From positions 14,679,872-14,743,871 of the forward strand of contig NC_058499.1 in NCBI RefSeq assembly GCF_020382885.2: 64,000 nt of DNA, given 5' to 3'. The notes beneath the pieces are model-generated. The model searched no databases. It saw only the letters and a program-made list of their open reading frames with translations, and was not told where the DNA came from. The DNA comes from Scatophagus argus. Its lineage: Eukaryota > Chordata > Actinopteri > Scatophagidae. The position numbers and the translations under genes are program-made. This document shows positions 13,701 through 26,045 of this stretch, in pieces. Position 1 is the first letter of the stretch. Every line of letters begins with the position of its first letter.

Positions 13701-14112
13701 GCCAGACAATGCTGAATCAGATGGTTTTTCCAACCTTAAAGCTAAATAAAGAAAATTAAATGAGACTAGATGATAAGGGTTGAAATTACTCTTGTTTATC
13801 ACTTGTCATTTTTGGACCGTGGATGGCAGAAGTCAATCCCTGCATTAAACACTGAAAACACCTCTCTCTCCCTGTCGCTCACAGTTATGTGTAGGGTGTC
13901 CACCTTGATAGGGAAAACACAATGACAAGGATTTCCTTCATAATTTCAACATCTGTTACGTGACAGGAAGGCGACGTGAGACCGCTGCAGATGTGCTGCT
14001 AGTTAATTCACTCTGCACACCTGAGCCTCATTTCAGGTTATCCAAGTTATCCTCCCACCTGTCCGAAGCTCACGGGTGCAGAGCCGCTCCTCTCCTCGGC
14101 GTTACCGGACAT
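10790..14112 (-). CDS. rad52: RAD52 homologous recombination protein
   Basis: RAD52 is a nuclear ring-forming protein that binds single-stranded DNA, anneals complementary strands and assists RAD51 loading. Eleven exons in transcript order: 14112-14059, 13337-13236, 12866-12773, 12679-12612, 12475-12357, 12206-12131, 12038-11815, 11717-11527, 11363-11283, 11173-10934, 10851-10790. They total 1,311 nt, a clean 436-residue frame (human 418). The N-terminal annealing domain is strongly conserved: [89 protein letters not shown]. The C-terminal half is more divergent but keeps the basic, Gln-rich [19 protein letters not shown] segment and the terminal KKRRLDT. Intron 2 appears to use a GC donor (13235-13234). 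The start codon follows from the short first exon [10 protein letters not shown], like the human start. Tail to tail with wnk1, as in human 12p13.33. Confidence 0.95.
13368..13380. repeat. short CA run in rad52 intron 1
   Basis: A short uninterrupted AC/CA run next to the rad52 second exon. Confidence 0.6.
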
Positions 14113-16190
14113 GACTGCAGAGCTCGGCTATAGCTTGTTTAAGTCACTAAAATAAACATACATGTAAACAGTCAGTGCGGTTAGCTCGTCTGACTAACCT
14201 ACCAAAAGGACATTTAAACACTCATGCTGGTAAAAGTTATTTTATTAAAAGCTGAGTGAACCCACAAGTGACTGCGAATTGATGCTAACGTTGAAGGTAT
14301 GTTGCATTTATCTGCAGGTCAACCCTACAACTGATGCTGGCTTAAGTTAGCCGGCTAATATTACATTGTCTATGACTGTAAGCCGGTGTAAGTTTGTAAG
14401 CCCGTTCATATAGATCCAAACGCACCTGTTAAATTTCCTCAAAAGTGACTTCTGTGCTAACTGAGGTAGTCGGAGGAACATTTGCTACATTTTAGCTAAA
14501 CGAAGCGACGAACATCTGAACTTCCCGCTCGGACAACCCGGAGGAGGAGTTTATGCTGCCTTCCGGTCCCGTTGGAAACTAAAGCTGTAATGTAACTGAA
14601 ATGTCGGGATTATTTTGTGTTCAGTTTCTCATGAGGAATTTCATTCTTTATCAACAACACGAGTTAAGCATAGACAGTGTTTGCGTTGTACAGTCGGTCT
14701 GTTTTAATTTCACCCGATACGGTTAGGGGAATTATCCAGTCCTTCTTCGAGAAATGAAGCACTTCTCACAAGCTTTAGTTCACAACAATCCCAGTTGTTG
14801 CTGTTATTTTATAGAAACGTTGGGCTGCCTTGCTAATGCTAGGAGGTCAGTGTGGGACAAAGTGGCAGACGTGTTCGGGATGTGTATTTATTGAGTAAAA
14901 ATAAAACGAAGAGGGCTCAGATAAAGTACATGTCAGTTTTGCCCCTTCATTCATTCTGCCACTTTCGCCCGATGTTAGCAGGTTAGCAGAAGGACAGTTA
15001 GCTCACCTCCCGCCTGCTTAACCGCCGAGGGTTTACTTCAGGGTCCTCAACAAATTACCGTTAATGAAAAGATACAATATACATTAACAACAATTTACCT
15101 GAATCAGTGAAAACGGCTGCACTTAATTTGTCTCCTGTAGCACTGAATCCATTAAATAAATAAATGCTGGCATGTTTTCCCCAGTATTTTTCATACGACA
15201 TTAAAATGAATACCAGAAATGATTACCACACACATCAGGTCACATAGGGATGTCCCAGGTGTCCAGGGTAGTGATTCATGTGCAGCCGTCTCACAGGGCC
15301 AGAAAAGAGAATTTACGAGACAGTAAGTGAACATCACCTTTATGGCCTCGGAAGATGAAATGAAGATAACTGACGCATTTTTCTCCTCTGCTCTTACTTG
15401 GGACTGTCTGTGGATTCGTAACACTCTCAGCTGTTAATTTAGTTAAAATCTGTTTGTTTTTTTCACTTCACAAAATTGTGCAGTTAAAAATACTTACAGA
15501 ATGAGTCTGAATTGTTCTCTTTTTGTCTATTGGTGCTGTACAGTGTTCATATTTCTCTTGCTCTTTTGAACAGATTCATTTTCACTACATGTTGTCATAA
15601 TTTGGTGTTCGGATATTTGTGCACCTGGCAAAATGATATTAAAAAAGGCGAGTAATTCTCAGATATCAGGGAGGCAACTCAAATGTAGCCTCAGCTCTTA
15701 TTGCGTGATTTTTACACCAGTGAAGTCACGAGACGCACTTATTTACATCAGGACCCATGGAAATAAGGGATTATCTGCAAAAAGCCTGCGCCTGCTGACA
15801 GATGGCAACACACCCGCTGTGTTAAACGGCATAGATTGGGGTCAGAGCTGGATACTATGCGTTTACCACCTCCCACTCTGTGCGTGAAAGCCACGCACAC
15901 AGGAGGCCGAAGCAACGTGGCACATGCAGGCCTGTCTTCAGCAACAGCGTGTGCACACCTGTGCTGGACTCTTGTGCAATAGTGCAAACACAGTAGCCTA
16001 TAGCTCTGTGTTTATTTGTGTGGGGGTTCAGGCTTTGTACGTCAACGTGTCTCTTAAAGTCTACGTTGTAATGCATGATGAATAAAGCGAACCGTTTCGT
16101 GCGTGACCAGTGCGTGAAGAAACTAACCTCATGCTTGTGTTGTTCTTCTCTCGCATCCCTGTGATTCCCCTCTTTTACCTACAAGCTGGA
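14113..16190. promoter_or_regulatory. rad52 5' region and rad52/prr5 head-to-head intergenic region
   Basis: No coding sequence is supportable here. rad52 transcription must start to the left of about 14.55 kb, but I see no clear TATA box. The remainder is unremarkable mixed-composition DNA. Small open frames at 15191-15424 and 15633-16076 have no recognisable motifs. Confidence 0.4.
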
Positions 16191-16494
16191 AACCACAAGG
16201 CGCGTGCACGTGCGGCTCGTGGCCGCGGCCAGGTTCGCTTTGCATCTCGTCAAAACAAAGCGGGGGCGAGCCAGAGAGGGAGCGAGAGAGCGAGCGAGCG
16301 GCGGTGCATGCTTCATGAATGAGTCCTCCGCCACCGCACCGCAGGTCGGACCCCTTTCATCCGCCTGCGCCCTGATACCCGTGTGGGTGCCCAGACCGGA
16401 GGGACCGTCAGAGGAGCCAGCCGCTGATGAGCCCGGACAGTAAGCTCATCAGCACCACATTATCGTTTCATCGCATCGGGAACAGCACGACAGG
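16190..16494 (+). promoter_or_regulatory. CpG-rich promoter and probable noncoding first exon of prr5
   Basis: The stretch around 16195-16440 is dense in CpG and GC-rich, unlike its surroundings. A strong donor (GTAAGT) begins at 16495, so a noncoding first exon probably ends at 16494. An open frame across it ends at 16443 and resembles nothing I know. Confidence 0.45.
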
Positions 16495-17295
16495 GTAAGT
16501 AAGGTACAATGAGTACAGGCTACAGTGGGCGGGCAGAGGCGCATGACATACGGCAACTTTGTGGCCATTATGATACAGTTTGTACCCATAGGTGGACTTT
16601 GTGATGCATCTGCGCCAGCCTGTGTGTGTTTAGGAGACAGTCACGTTGTTTACAGTGGCACCTTGCCTCATTTTCTCTTCCACACAGGTAGAAAAAAATA
16701 GAAAAACCTCCACGTACGCACGACTGGCTGTACATTCCTCCCTGTAGGATGGACTGTTGATTGCCTGTCTAGTCGATTGACGGGCTGTCTGCTGTCGAAT
16801 AAACATGGCAAGGACAGCACAGCGGGGTGTGAATTGGCCAGACATGCAATGGAGACTAACAGAAATGAAAAGTGTGATCGATCGGACTGTGGTCGCCCCC
16901 ATAAAACGACAAGGAGGGAGGGGGTTAACAAAAGCAGAAATGCCCAGACTGGCGTGGCATGGCATGTCGGGCAGACAGACTGTAGCCTGCCTCTGTGCCT
17001 CTGACTGAGATGTGATCCTACTCTAATGAAACCGCAGGCCAGCCCCCCCACCCCCCACCTGAAAACACGCAACAGTCACGGATTTTTATCAGTCGCTTGC
17101 AGGGTGGCAGTGGAGGAGGTTTGCGTTGTGTCTTTGTCTGAGGACTGACAGCCCAGACTGTTGTTCCCCCCTCTGACCAGGGGATGGTGCTTTACTATGT
17201 ACAGTGTGTTTCTATGGGGAGACACCCAAATACACTACTGTAATGTCACACTCCAGGAGAGAGGATAATGGCTCCGTGGCTTTTACGGGAAAAAA

Positions 17296-17296
<1 letters not shown>

Positions 17297-17326
<30 letters not shown>
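17297..17326. repeat. (CA)15 microsatellite
   Basis: An uninterrupted CA dinucleotide run in the 5' region of prr5. Confidence 0.9.
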
Positions 17327-17328
<2 letters not shown>

Positions 17329-17804
17329 CATACTGTACATGCTCACACACGCATCTCCTCTATCTTCTCTGATGTAATGCGTGTGTGACTGGTGGTGAGG
17401 TTGGGCGTAGGTTGAGCTGTGATTGCAAAACACTCTTCCTACGTGTTGAAATAACAGAAAAACAGAAAGCAGTCAGCTGATTTACCTCCATAGAGGAGGT
17501 CACAAATGTGTGGAGCGATTTTCTGCTGTGCCCCCGCCACCGTAAGTTTGACTTTAATTTGTCTTGTCCGTATGTTGTGGTGCTTCCATGTTCCCCGTGT
17601 CATTCATTGTGTCAGAGTAGAATTAGAGAAGTGTCGTGAGTGTGTCAGGGCCTCAGACATTTTTCGCTGACGTCTCACACACACAGCTGCTGTATGATCT
17701 TCTTGTGACCACTTGTGTACCTGTTACGCGCCTCTGATCATAGGTTTTGGCTTCATGTCACAGCTTAATCACCATTTCTCCATCATCTCCCCTCTCATGC
17801 TCAG

Positions 17805-17935
17805 ATGCTCGATGGACTCCGGCGGAGGCACGCCTCCCGACCCTCCTCCCGACCCCTGTCACTCAACTTCAGCACCTTCTCGGCTCCTCCCCCGAGCCCG
17901 GACATGGACAGCAGCAGCGAGCATCCAATCAGGAG
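17805..17935 (+). CDS. prr5: putative alternative first coding exon of prr5
   Basis: A pyrimidine-rich acceptor ending CAG at 17804 is followed directly by ATG, then an open frame of 43 codons plus AG, then a GTGAGG donor at 17936. The frame reads MLDGLRRRHASRPSSRPLSL and continues Pro/Ser-rich. The end phase (two bases, AG) is the same as that of the canonical first coding exon, so joining it to 20204 restores AGC and continues in frame. Joining it to the acceptor at 19922 instead gives a stop within three codons, making it an upstream ORF. Coding status is inferred from phase only. Confidence 0.45.
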
Positions 17936-18699
17936 GTGAGGCTCAGTTCCTGGAATTAACATTTCACAACACAGAGCATCCTGCAAAGTGCATGAAATAT
18001 TAATTAGCCTTCATAAAAAAAGAATCCCACCACCATCTCCCCCTCCAGAAGATTTCATTAAGCGGCTGAGCTTTGCTTGCAGCTCTCACATTGACCTTAC
18101 AGTGATCCCCTGGTGGGATGCTTGATTGGCTCATTTCCTTGTGTGTGTGTACATCTCATCAGTTTGCACTCTTGCTTTACATGTTGTTTACATGTTACTG
18201 ATGTCTGTGTTGTGTGTGGATGTGGGGTCTGTTGTTTACTGCTGTGCTGTCAGCAGAGAGTTTCTGGACTTTGTGGGTTCTCACTCATCATTTTGTTCTT
18301 ATTTTATATTTTTATGTTTTACACTCATTGCAGTTCAGGGCGTTTTCACTTTTTCTGTGAAAGGAATTATTTGTTTAAAATCGTGGACGTGAGAATCATG
18401 TGTGGAGTTGGACCGACAAATTGACGGAGACAATATTATTATAGCTTATTGTAAATATATGGTATCAGTATGGTATCAGATATGTTTGAGGTAGTTTAGA
18501 AACTAAAAAACAAAAGAAAGTTATTTTTCAACTGCAGAGTGTATAGCTGGTATTTTTTTACATTTAAAAAAATGTAAAAAAAAGTTTTGAAAATAGGCGT
18601 CAAAATCAGAGCATTTTCTTCATGTTACCTGTAAACTTGGTTAATATCAGCTGATGTGTTGCGGTAAGATCTGTTTAAGTGAGTTTTAAACTTAACTTA

Positions 18700-18844
18700 A
18701 ACCAGTTGGCTTAGCTTAGCATTAAGACTGGAATCGGGGGGGAAAAGTTAGCCTGGCTCCGTGTGAAGGTAATAAAATCTCAAAATCACAATTTCCAACC
18801 CATTTCCAGTCTTTATGCTAAGCTAAGTTAATCAAGTACTGGTT
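18700..18844. mobile_element. short palindromic (MITE-like) repeat
   Basis: Imperfect inverted repeats bound this 145 bp segment. The left arm, near 18709-18732 (CTTAGCTTAGCATTAAGACT...), is the near reverse complement of the right arm near 18804-18828. The outer ends AACCAGT (18700) and ACTGGTT (18838) also pair. The core with AGCCTGGCTC resembles a dispersed fish repeat I have seen often, but I cannot name the family. It lies in the 5' intron of prr5. Confidence 0.6.
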
Positions 18845-19970
18845 GAAGTTTCACAGTTAGTGTAACAATCTCGTCATCTAACTCTTGGCAGAGAAAGTCA
18901 GTGAGAGGATTTTCCTGAATTTCAAACAATTCCATTAACCCCTTAATAACCAGTGCTCTCATGCTGCGGCAAGAAGTTGTTCAGTTCCGAACAATTTCCA
19001 AAAATGCCAAACATGTCAGGTTGAATATTGGGAAATTTGTCCCAAAAACAAGACACACAGGATAATATTCAGTTTGTTGTTAGTCAGAAAAACATGGAAT
19101 CCTGGTTTTGAATATCTCATTCAGGGCAGTCAGCTGTTGTGAACAGTCCAACAAGCTGATACACAACATATATGTGAAACGGTCAAACTGGGTAGAAAAA
19201 ACATATTTTTTTCAACCGCGAAGCAATATAAAGGATGTGAAAAATAAGAAACTGGATGTTTAAACTAAATATCAACATTGCAGTGAGCTTCAGAGATCCT
19301 GTATCTGTCCGCCTTTTTTACTTTTGTTCTCTTGCGACAGCTGTGCTGAAAATGGGAGAGCAGGAAAACCTTCTTTATTGTCCCACATTGTGTCACTGCT
19401 TCCTATCCCTGTTGTTGTCAGTGAGCTGAACGACTTCCTCGTCCACCTCCTCGCCGTACAGTGACAAGGACAACAAAGTCCCTACTGCTTCGGCCTGCAT
19501 TCCCTGCAGTTCCTCTGGCATTTGTGCTCTGCATAAATATTTGTTTGCATCAATGGTTGTATTGTGCTGAATGACAGGCACAGAAGGAGGAAGAGTATGC
19601 CCCCATCAGTGCATGTGCTATTGTTTTCTCCTCATATGAGACCTGGGGCAACGCGGTGGCCCACCTCCAGGCTTGGCTCCACCCATCCTGCTCTTAACGT
19701 GCTGCCCCTCTCTCACCACGCATCATTCTGTCCTACTTCTCTCCTCCTCCTCCTCTGTCACCGGCTGCTCTTTGTATTGTCATCGTGCTTTTTTCCCCTC
19801 TGCGTACTCTATCTGTCAGACTCACGCTGCTTGTGTTCCCTTCTCCCCTCCAGCTCTCTCCTCGTGTTTCTTCTCTGTGTCTCCGTCATCCCGTAGCCTG
19901 ACCTTCTTTCTCTCCTGTCCAGTACTTAGTGCGTACTCTGTTTTCTCTCCACTTCCTCCATATCTTCCTC

Positions 19971-22900
19971 ATGAGGACTCTGCACCGGCTGAAGTTGATG
20001 AGCTCCCCCAGCCTCAGTGAGCTGGGAAAGAGCGAAAAAAGTTCACCCGAGGACAGAGGGGAGAAGCAGAAGAGGGCAGGAGCCAACGCCACATGGAACA
20101 GGTACACCAAATACTGTGCAGAAAATGTAGTGGTTACAATGCATTTTAACCACGATAATCTGGACCAGTTTGTGTTTGTATGTGTGTGCGTGTTTTGTTG
20201 CAGCATCCACAACGCCGTCATAGCAGTCTTCCAGAAGAAGGGTTTGGCAGATAACGAGCTCTACGTCCTCAATGAGGGTGTCCGGTAAGTTTCGACAGCC
20301 ACAAACACTCACACAGCAGAGAGAAAACATCCTTATTTTAGACTGTCGATGTCCTTTTGTGCTATAATTAGTAATACTGTCTGTCTTATGTTTGCTGACT
20401 GAACGTCTCCCTGTGAATGAGTTTGTTTGTGTGTGTAATATATTGTATGTTCGCCTGGGGAGTCATGTGGCTGTGCCAGATATCTCATTATCTTTCTCAA
20501 CCAGACCCATCACTTCTATCACATCAGCCTCCATTATAGCCCAGTAAACATGTTTCCATGTACAGAAAAGCCACAAGGAGGCTGACAACACATTTCTTCA
20601 ACTACACAGGAAGCTCTCAATTATAATACAGGATGAACAGGGCACTGGCAGATCGGTTTACATACTGTGGTTTTATTTTGTGTAATTGCACAGTCACATG
20701 AAACTGAATGCATGTTGTAAACACACAGAAATTCGAATATAGCTAATAATGGTTGGATACTATCCATCTTACGATCATCTGTTTCCTCAGACATCTTTTG
20801 AAGACGGAGCTGGGGTCCTTCTTCACTGAATACCTTCAGGTAACACAGGCAGATCGTTCAGATTCATGAAAACCACTCAGATATAAGACTTATTCTCATA
20901 TATTGCAGCAGAAGACTTTTTACTATGGTTGTCACTCTGCTGTTGAGTTGTGACGTCTCCCATGTTTATACCTAATGGCATCTTTTCACTGTATTTCACA
21001 GAACCAGTTGCTCACAAAAGGCATGGTCATCCTCCGGGACAAAATAAGGTTCTACGAAGGTATGACCGGGGTTGGATAAGTGGTCTTTTGTTGTGGTCTA
21101 TGGGAAGTTAAAATTTAATCACATCTCTGTTTTGGCTGTGTGATTGATGCAGGTCAGAAGTTACTTGACTCTCTGGCAGAGACCTGGGATTTCTTCTTCT
21201 GTGATGTTCTCTCGATGCTGCAGGCCATCTTCCATCCGGTTCAGGTACACAAGCATCTTCAGAGTCAGCTGGTTTTTGTCTTTGCTCCCCAAAGGACCAA
21301 TGAACATAACTGCCAAGCCTTTCCCAAACGGTGGTCATTGTTGCTCAGCGCTGCTGTTTTCTGTGTCCTCGCTGTGTGCAGGGTAAAGAGCCCTCTGTCA
21401 GACAGCTAGCTCTGCTTCACTTCAGGAACACCATAGTCCTGAGTGTAAAGTTAGAGGACGCCTTGTCTCGACCCCGAGCCCGTGTGCCCCCCTCTGTCAC
21501 ACAGATGCTGCTTATTCTACAGGTAGGCCTGCAGGCACAGAGTCACTGTTTGTTTTTGAACTTGGCTCATGCTAATTTTCGACTGCTTCCAAGCACAGAA
21601 GGGTAAAGCACCATCACAGATGATCAACACCTGCCGATTGTTTTTATCTTCAGTACAGCTCATGTTTTGTATCTAAACATGAAAACACATTAGACTGAAA
21701 CAGCAAAAAATACACACAAAACTAATATAGAAATTCTAATTTATTTACTTTTTTCTCGCATATCAAAGTGCCCAATTGAATAAAATAAATCTGACCTATT
21801 TTGTGAGCACTTTTGTATTGTTTTACAAACTAGCTTAATTGATTGACATGAATGGCAGGTCTGCATCTAATGAATCATCAATCATTATCAACTCACCTGG
21901 TGGGTTTTCTTTTTAAAATTTTAGTTACAAATGACCTCCATAAATTTCTCATAATCAAGTTTCAGATTGTATTTATGGGATTTTATTGTTTATTCCCATC
22001 CCTATTATTGTTTTATTGTATCTTCTTAGGGCGGCACGGTGGTGCAGTGGTTAGCACTGTCGCCTCATAGCAAAGGGTTCCAGGTTCGAATCCCGGTCTG
22101 GGCCCTTCTATGTGGAGTATGCATGTTCTCCCTGTGCCTGCGTGGGTTTTCTCCGGGTGCTCCGGCTTCCTCCCACAAAACCATTAGGTTAATTGGCTAC
22201 TTTACATTGCCCCTAGGTGTGAGTGTGAGAGTGTGCAGTTGTCTGTCTTTGTGTGTTAGCCCTGTGATTGACTGGCGACCAGTCCAGGGTGTAACCCGCC
22301 TCTCGCCCGTAGTCAGCTGGGATAGGCTCCAGCTCCCCCGCGACCCTGATGGATAAGCGGTATAGAAAATGGATGGATGGATGTATCTTCTTAGCTTTAT
22401 TACTGCTTAGTGCCTGAAATACAGTCATAAAAAACAAAATTGGTCAGTTTACACTAATGTCAGGCTGAGAAATGTACCAAATCCTCATATTTGAGAAACT
22501 GCATGAAGAAAATGTTTGATACTTTTATTTTATAAATGACTTATTTATAATTTTTCTTATGGTCTTGATTGCTTGAGGCTGGAGGGACAGCTTTATTTCA
22601 GACCATCAGAAACAATCTATGGTAGTTACTGGAGCCTTAAATTCACACTTTGATGCTGGTCTCCGTCTGCCTTTAGGGGGTCCATGAGTCGCGTGGTGTG
22701 AATGAGGATTACCTGAAGCTCGAGTCTCTGGTTCAAAAGGTTGTCTCTCCGTACCTGGGCACGCACGGGCTTTACTCTGGAGATGGTGCCGAGGCCCATT
22801 GCTCTGTTCTGGGTGAGACTGTGTGGGCATCATCCAAAACCCAGAGTAATAATAGCATGTGTCCGACAAGGAACATAAATTAATCATTTACCTTGCGTTT

Positions 22901-23562
22901 CAGAGAAGTGTTTGCCGTGGCCCAAGTCTGCAGATCAACCGTCCAAAAACCCTGTGGTACGTTCGAAAAGCTACAATATCCCTCTGCTGCTGACTCCGGT
23001 GGCTGAGTATGACCCAGATGCCAGCTCTGTTGGCAGTGGAGGAATTCGGCGCCACTCGGCCTGTGAGATTATATCATGCCTCGAGGAACAAGGACTGGCC
23101 TATGCTGGCCTGGCCTCAGGACCTGAACTGTCTGGCCCCTCCTCCAACAGGCTGTGTGTGGGCTCTCAGTTCAATGGTATGACACAAATTAAGTTTAAGT
23201 TATATTAAGTTATCATGACAAAACAAAAATCATAATGTAATAATCTATAATAATCCAGTACCCCCTCATTCACAGGTATTGTACAGGCAGGAGCGAGTGC
23301 CATGGACTTGCCCCTTTCTCCCTCCATCCTTCCCCTTCATTCCTCAGGAGCTCTCCACGGCACTGAGGCCACAACAACAATGACTGATCTCAGTAAAGGT
23401 GCATCCTCCACGCCGCCCAGTGAATCATCCAGCCCTGAAACCATCATCGGACAAGTGCTAGAGTCTGCAGACTCGGACTCAGATGGGATATTTATTGATT
23501 TCCCACCTCACTCCTCAGAGGCCATGGGGTACAGTCGCGAGAGCAGGCAGAGCACTGTGTAG
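19971..23562 (+). CDS. prr5: PRR5 / Protor-1, mTORC2 subunit
   Basis: PRR5 binds Rictor in mTOR complex 2, the cytoplasmic kinase complex that phosphorylates AKT and SGK1. Nine coding exons: 19971-20101, 20204-20284, 20791-20839, 21002-21059, 21153-21244, 21382-21522, 22677-22812, 22904-23176, 23276-23562. They total 1,248 nt, 415 residues with intact frame (human 388). The start MRTLHRLKLMSSPSLSELGK matches human PRR5. The conserved HbrB-like core follows: HLLKTELGSFFTEYLQNQLL, KGMVILRDKIRFYEGQKLLD, SLAETWDFFFCDVLSMLQAI, GVHESRGVNEDYLKLESLVQ. The C-terminal half is Pro/Ser-rich with NPVVRSKSYNIPLL and the terminal ESADSDSDGIFIDF motif. These resemble PRR5 rather than PRR5L. The ATG lies inside an exon opening at about 19923 after a pyrimidine-rich acceptor. 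Confidence 0.95.
22030..22381 (+). mobile_element. tRNA-derived SINE in prr5 intron 6
   Basis: The element opens with a tRNA-like head that contains a pol III A box (TGGTGCAGTGG) and B box (GGTTCGAATCC). A body with ACTGGCGACCAGTCCAGGGT and TGGGATAGGCTCCAGC follows, and it ends in (GGAT)n. It is flanked by a perfect 13 bp target-site duplication, TGTATCTTCTTAG, at 22017-22029 and 22382-22394. The open frame inside it is a by-product. This is a common type of fish SINE; I do not assign a family name. Confidence 0.9.
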
Positions 23563-25550
23563 CTATGGTTGACTCTAGGACCATAGCGCCCGCCCCAGTG
23601 TGTACGGTAATAATCTGTGAGAAAGATTAAAGAAACCTACATTTCATTAAAAGGGTACCATCTTCCTTTCTCACCGTAGTACGAGAGTTTCCATGACGAG
23701 TCCAAGTGCTTTCACTGGTGAGTGACAATCTCACACCTTTATCCAACAAAATACAAAGGAAATCCTAGAGGGACTGTTACTAAAAGACTCAGATGTTTTG
23801 CAAGGTTTTCAGCTTGTGGACAATGTAGTAGTGACTTTTATCCAAGCTGTCTGTCCTCAAACAAGTCAGATAATGTCAACTGATATTCTATATTTTGTAT
23901 TGACAATAAATCCCATGAAAACCACACACCAAAATCAGCAATGAATTGATCCTAGTAACAAGTGTTACAGTTTACTAGCTAAACTGGTACATCTTACTCA
24001 ACTGTGCTGCAGACCTCATCTTTTGTCAAAAAAAGAGGGGGGGGGACACATCAGTGAGCCACAAAGTTGCACTGACATGTTTCTTGGTTTGAATGAACCT
24101 TTGGATGATGGTTTGCACTCTAGTTTAGTTTGAGTCAATCCCACATACACCAACCTGCTGCCGTAAATACCTGTCAAGCTACGAATGTGTATTCATCTGC
24201 AGTTGAAAGTAGTATCAAACAAATGCACTATTTACCCGTTTAAGTAACTAATGCTAAAAACTGCAGTTCCCAGCTCTTTAAGGGGATCATTCAGTAGGTT
24301 TAATTAAGAGACTAACACATCGTTCGTTTTGGAACTTCATGAGACTACAAAGTTAAAATCACAAAAATTAACAAAATTTAAGTTTTGAGGTTTTCACACA
24401 GAAACAGATGGCTTTCAAAACCAACCATTTACATGGAAAAATGAGAGAGACCCAACATATTTCTCATGGGTTTGTTTTGTTTTCTATTTTATGTTTACAT
24501 GTTGTTGTCTCCCTCCCGGCAGTAACACAGTAATGAGATCTTCTGCTCTCACTTTTGTACGACATCTTATGAAAATGTGGACTGTTGAATTGTTTTTATT
24601 GCCAGCGGTGGTTATGGACTTGTAATGCAAAATTCTCTTTTAGCAAACACCAGTGTGACAGCATTTGCTTTTCTGTATGAGCTCTGTACAGCAGGAGTTT
24701 GAGGACTATGACGATGTTTATTGTTTACATTTGTCAAAGACATGGATATTTTGGCTGAATGTCGTCCCACACACTGTATTTTGCACCGCCACTACCTTGT
24801 AAATAAAAGTGCATTTGTTGGTTTTTAGGACAGCTAAATAGTGTAAAGTGAGCTTTCACCTTTAAATGAATTGAGATTTTAATAAGGGCTTTTTAACTGA
24901 ATCTTTTTCAAATGATGTTTTACCTCACGCGTTTTGTACTTTACTTTTTTTGACAATCTATGATGTCTACAGAGTTGTACTTTGTATTAATTTGTTATAC
25001 TAGCCCAGTAAAAATTAAATAAATTTGAATAGTATTTAAAAAAACATGTTATCACCTTCTATGTCAAAATAATTGATTTATCATAAATAGAATATTTATC
25101 AATAGCTACACAGATGACTAATTATGATTGATTGAATGATTTTTCATACTTTATGTTCATTCTTGACCCTGGCAATAATTTTAGTTGTGCACAAAAGCTT
25201 TCCACACATCGTGGCCTTTGAAAATGGAAAATGGACTTTGTTCCATGGTCATGGGGAAGAAATCGAGCAAATGGACACTGAGTTAAGTTTTTTCTTTTGT
25301 CATATCCCCACCAGCTTGATAAAAAAAATCCGAACAAACTGTAGAGGGCATGAGATCCCCAGTTGCAGCAACAGCCCTACAGTTATCTATCAAAATAAAA
25401 TACATCAGCCCATAATCTCATGCTTTTGTTTTGAAAATTGTTGCCGGAAGCCATGTAGATATCCATAAAAATAAAACACCACCCTTGATTAAAACGTACT
25501 TTTATTTTGTAAAAACTGACCGGAAGCCTTGCAGTTACTGCTGACGGAAG
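23563..25550 (+). other. prr5 3' UTR and prr5/tmem60 gap
   Basis: Noncoding. AATAAA at 24802-24807 is the likely polyadenylation signal and a second AT-rich AATAAA lies near 25018. Nothing recognisable is seen between there and the tmem60 promoter; the open frames at 25122-25468 look random. Confidence 0.55.
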
Positions 25551-25589
25551 CACCAACACGAACTAGCTAAAAGCTAACTACACTGCACT

Positions 25590-25960
25590 TACCGTTGTGG
25601 TCGTGGTGCTTTGCTGTGAAAACTAGTTCTTCTATTTAAAAGTGTCGAAATTGACTTGTTGGTGAAGAGTTGGTGTTTCAAACAGGTTGACTCTCCAGGT
25701 CATCTTGGTAAGACATTCTTCTTTGGATAATGTTTTTGTTTGGGATTTACAAGTTAGCTTTAGCTAATGTTGGCCAACAGGCAGTTGCTTCAGGACTGCA
25801 ATGAGTGTAGCAGCAAAGTGGCAGCAAAATGATTTCTCAGCACCTTTTTGAAAGCCTGAACGCCGGTGGTATGAGTTTTGATGCATGGATATGGTTAACT
25901 CTTACTTTCCGCCACTACAGTGATATGAAAGTGAGATGTTGTGTTTTGGTTTGTTTTTAG
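25590..25960 (+). other. tmem60 5' UTR exon and intron
   Basis: A probable first noncoding exon ends at 25707 with donor GTAAGA. The intron ends with a T-rich acceptor at 25960, so the coding exon starts at 25961. No other ATG occurs between 25961 and the start codon at 26046. Confidence 0.55.
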
Positions 25961-26045
25961 ACCATTGTGCGTGTGTGTCACCTTGGCTGTGATCCTCAGT
26001 CTCTGTGGGTGTGGGTGATACTGGCTCCGTGCCAGTCCTACGTAG

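Noticed and set aside
19393-20020. Open frames upstream of the prr5 ATG
   Set aside because: Not in frame with prr5 and without recognisable domains; the 19923-19970 part is 5' UTR.
22039-22356. 105-codon open frame, and the tRNA-like head read as a tRNA gene
   Set aside because: Both lie within a SINE; the head lacks a full cloverleaf context and the element has target duplications and a SINE tail.
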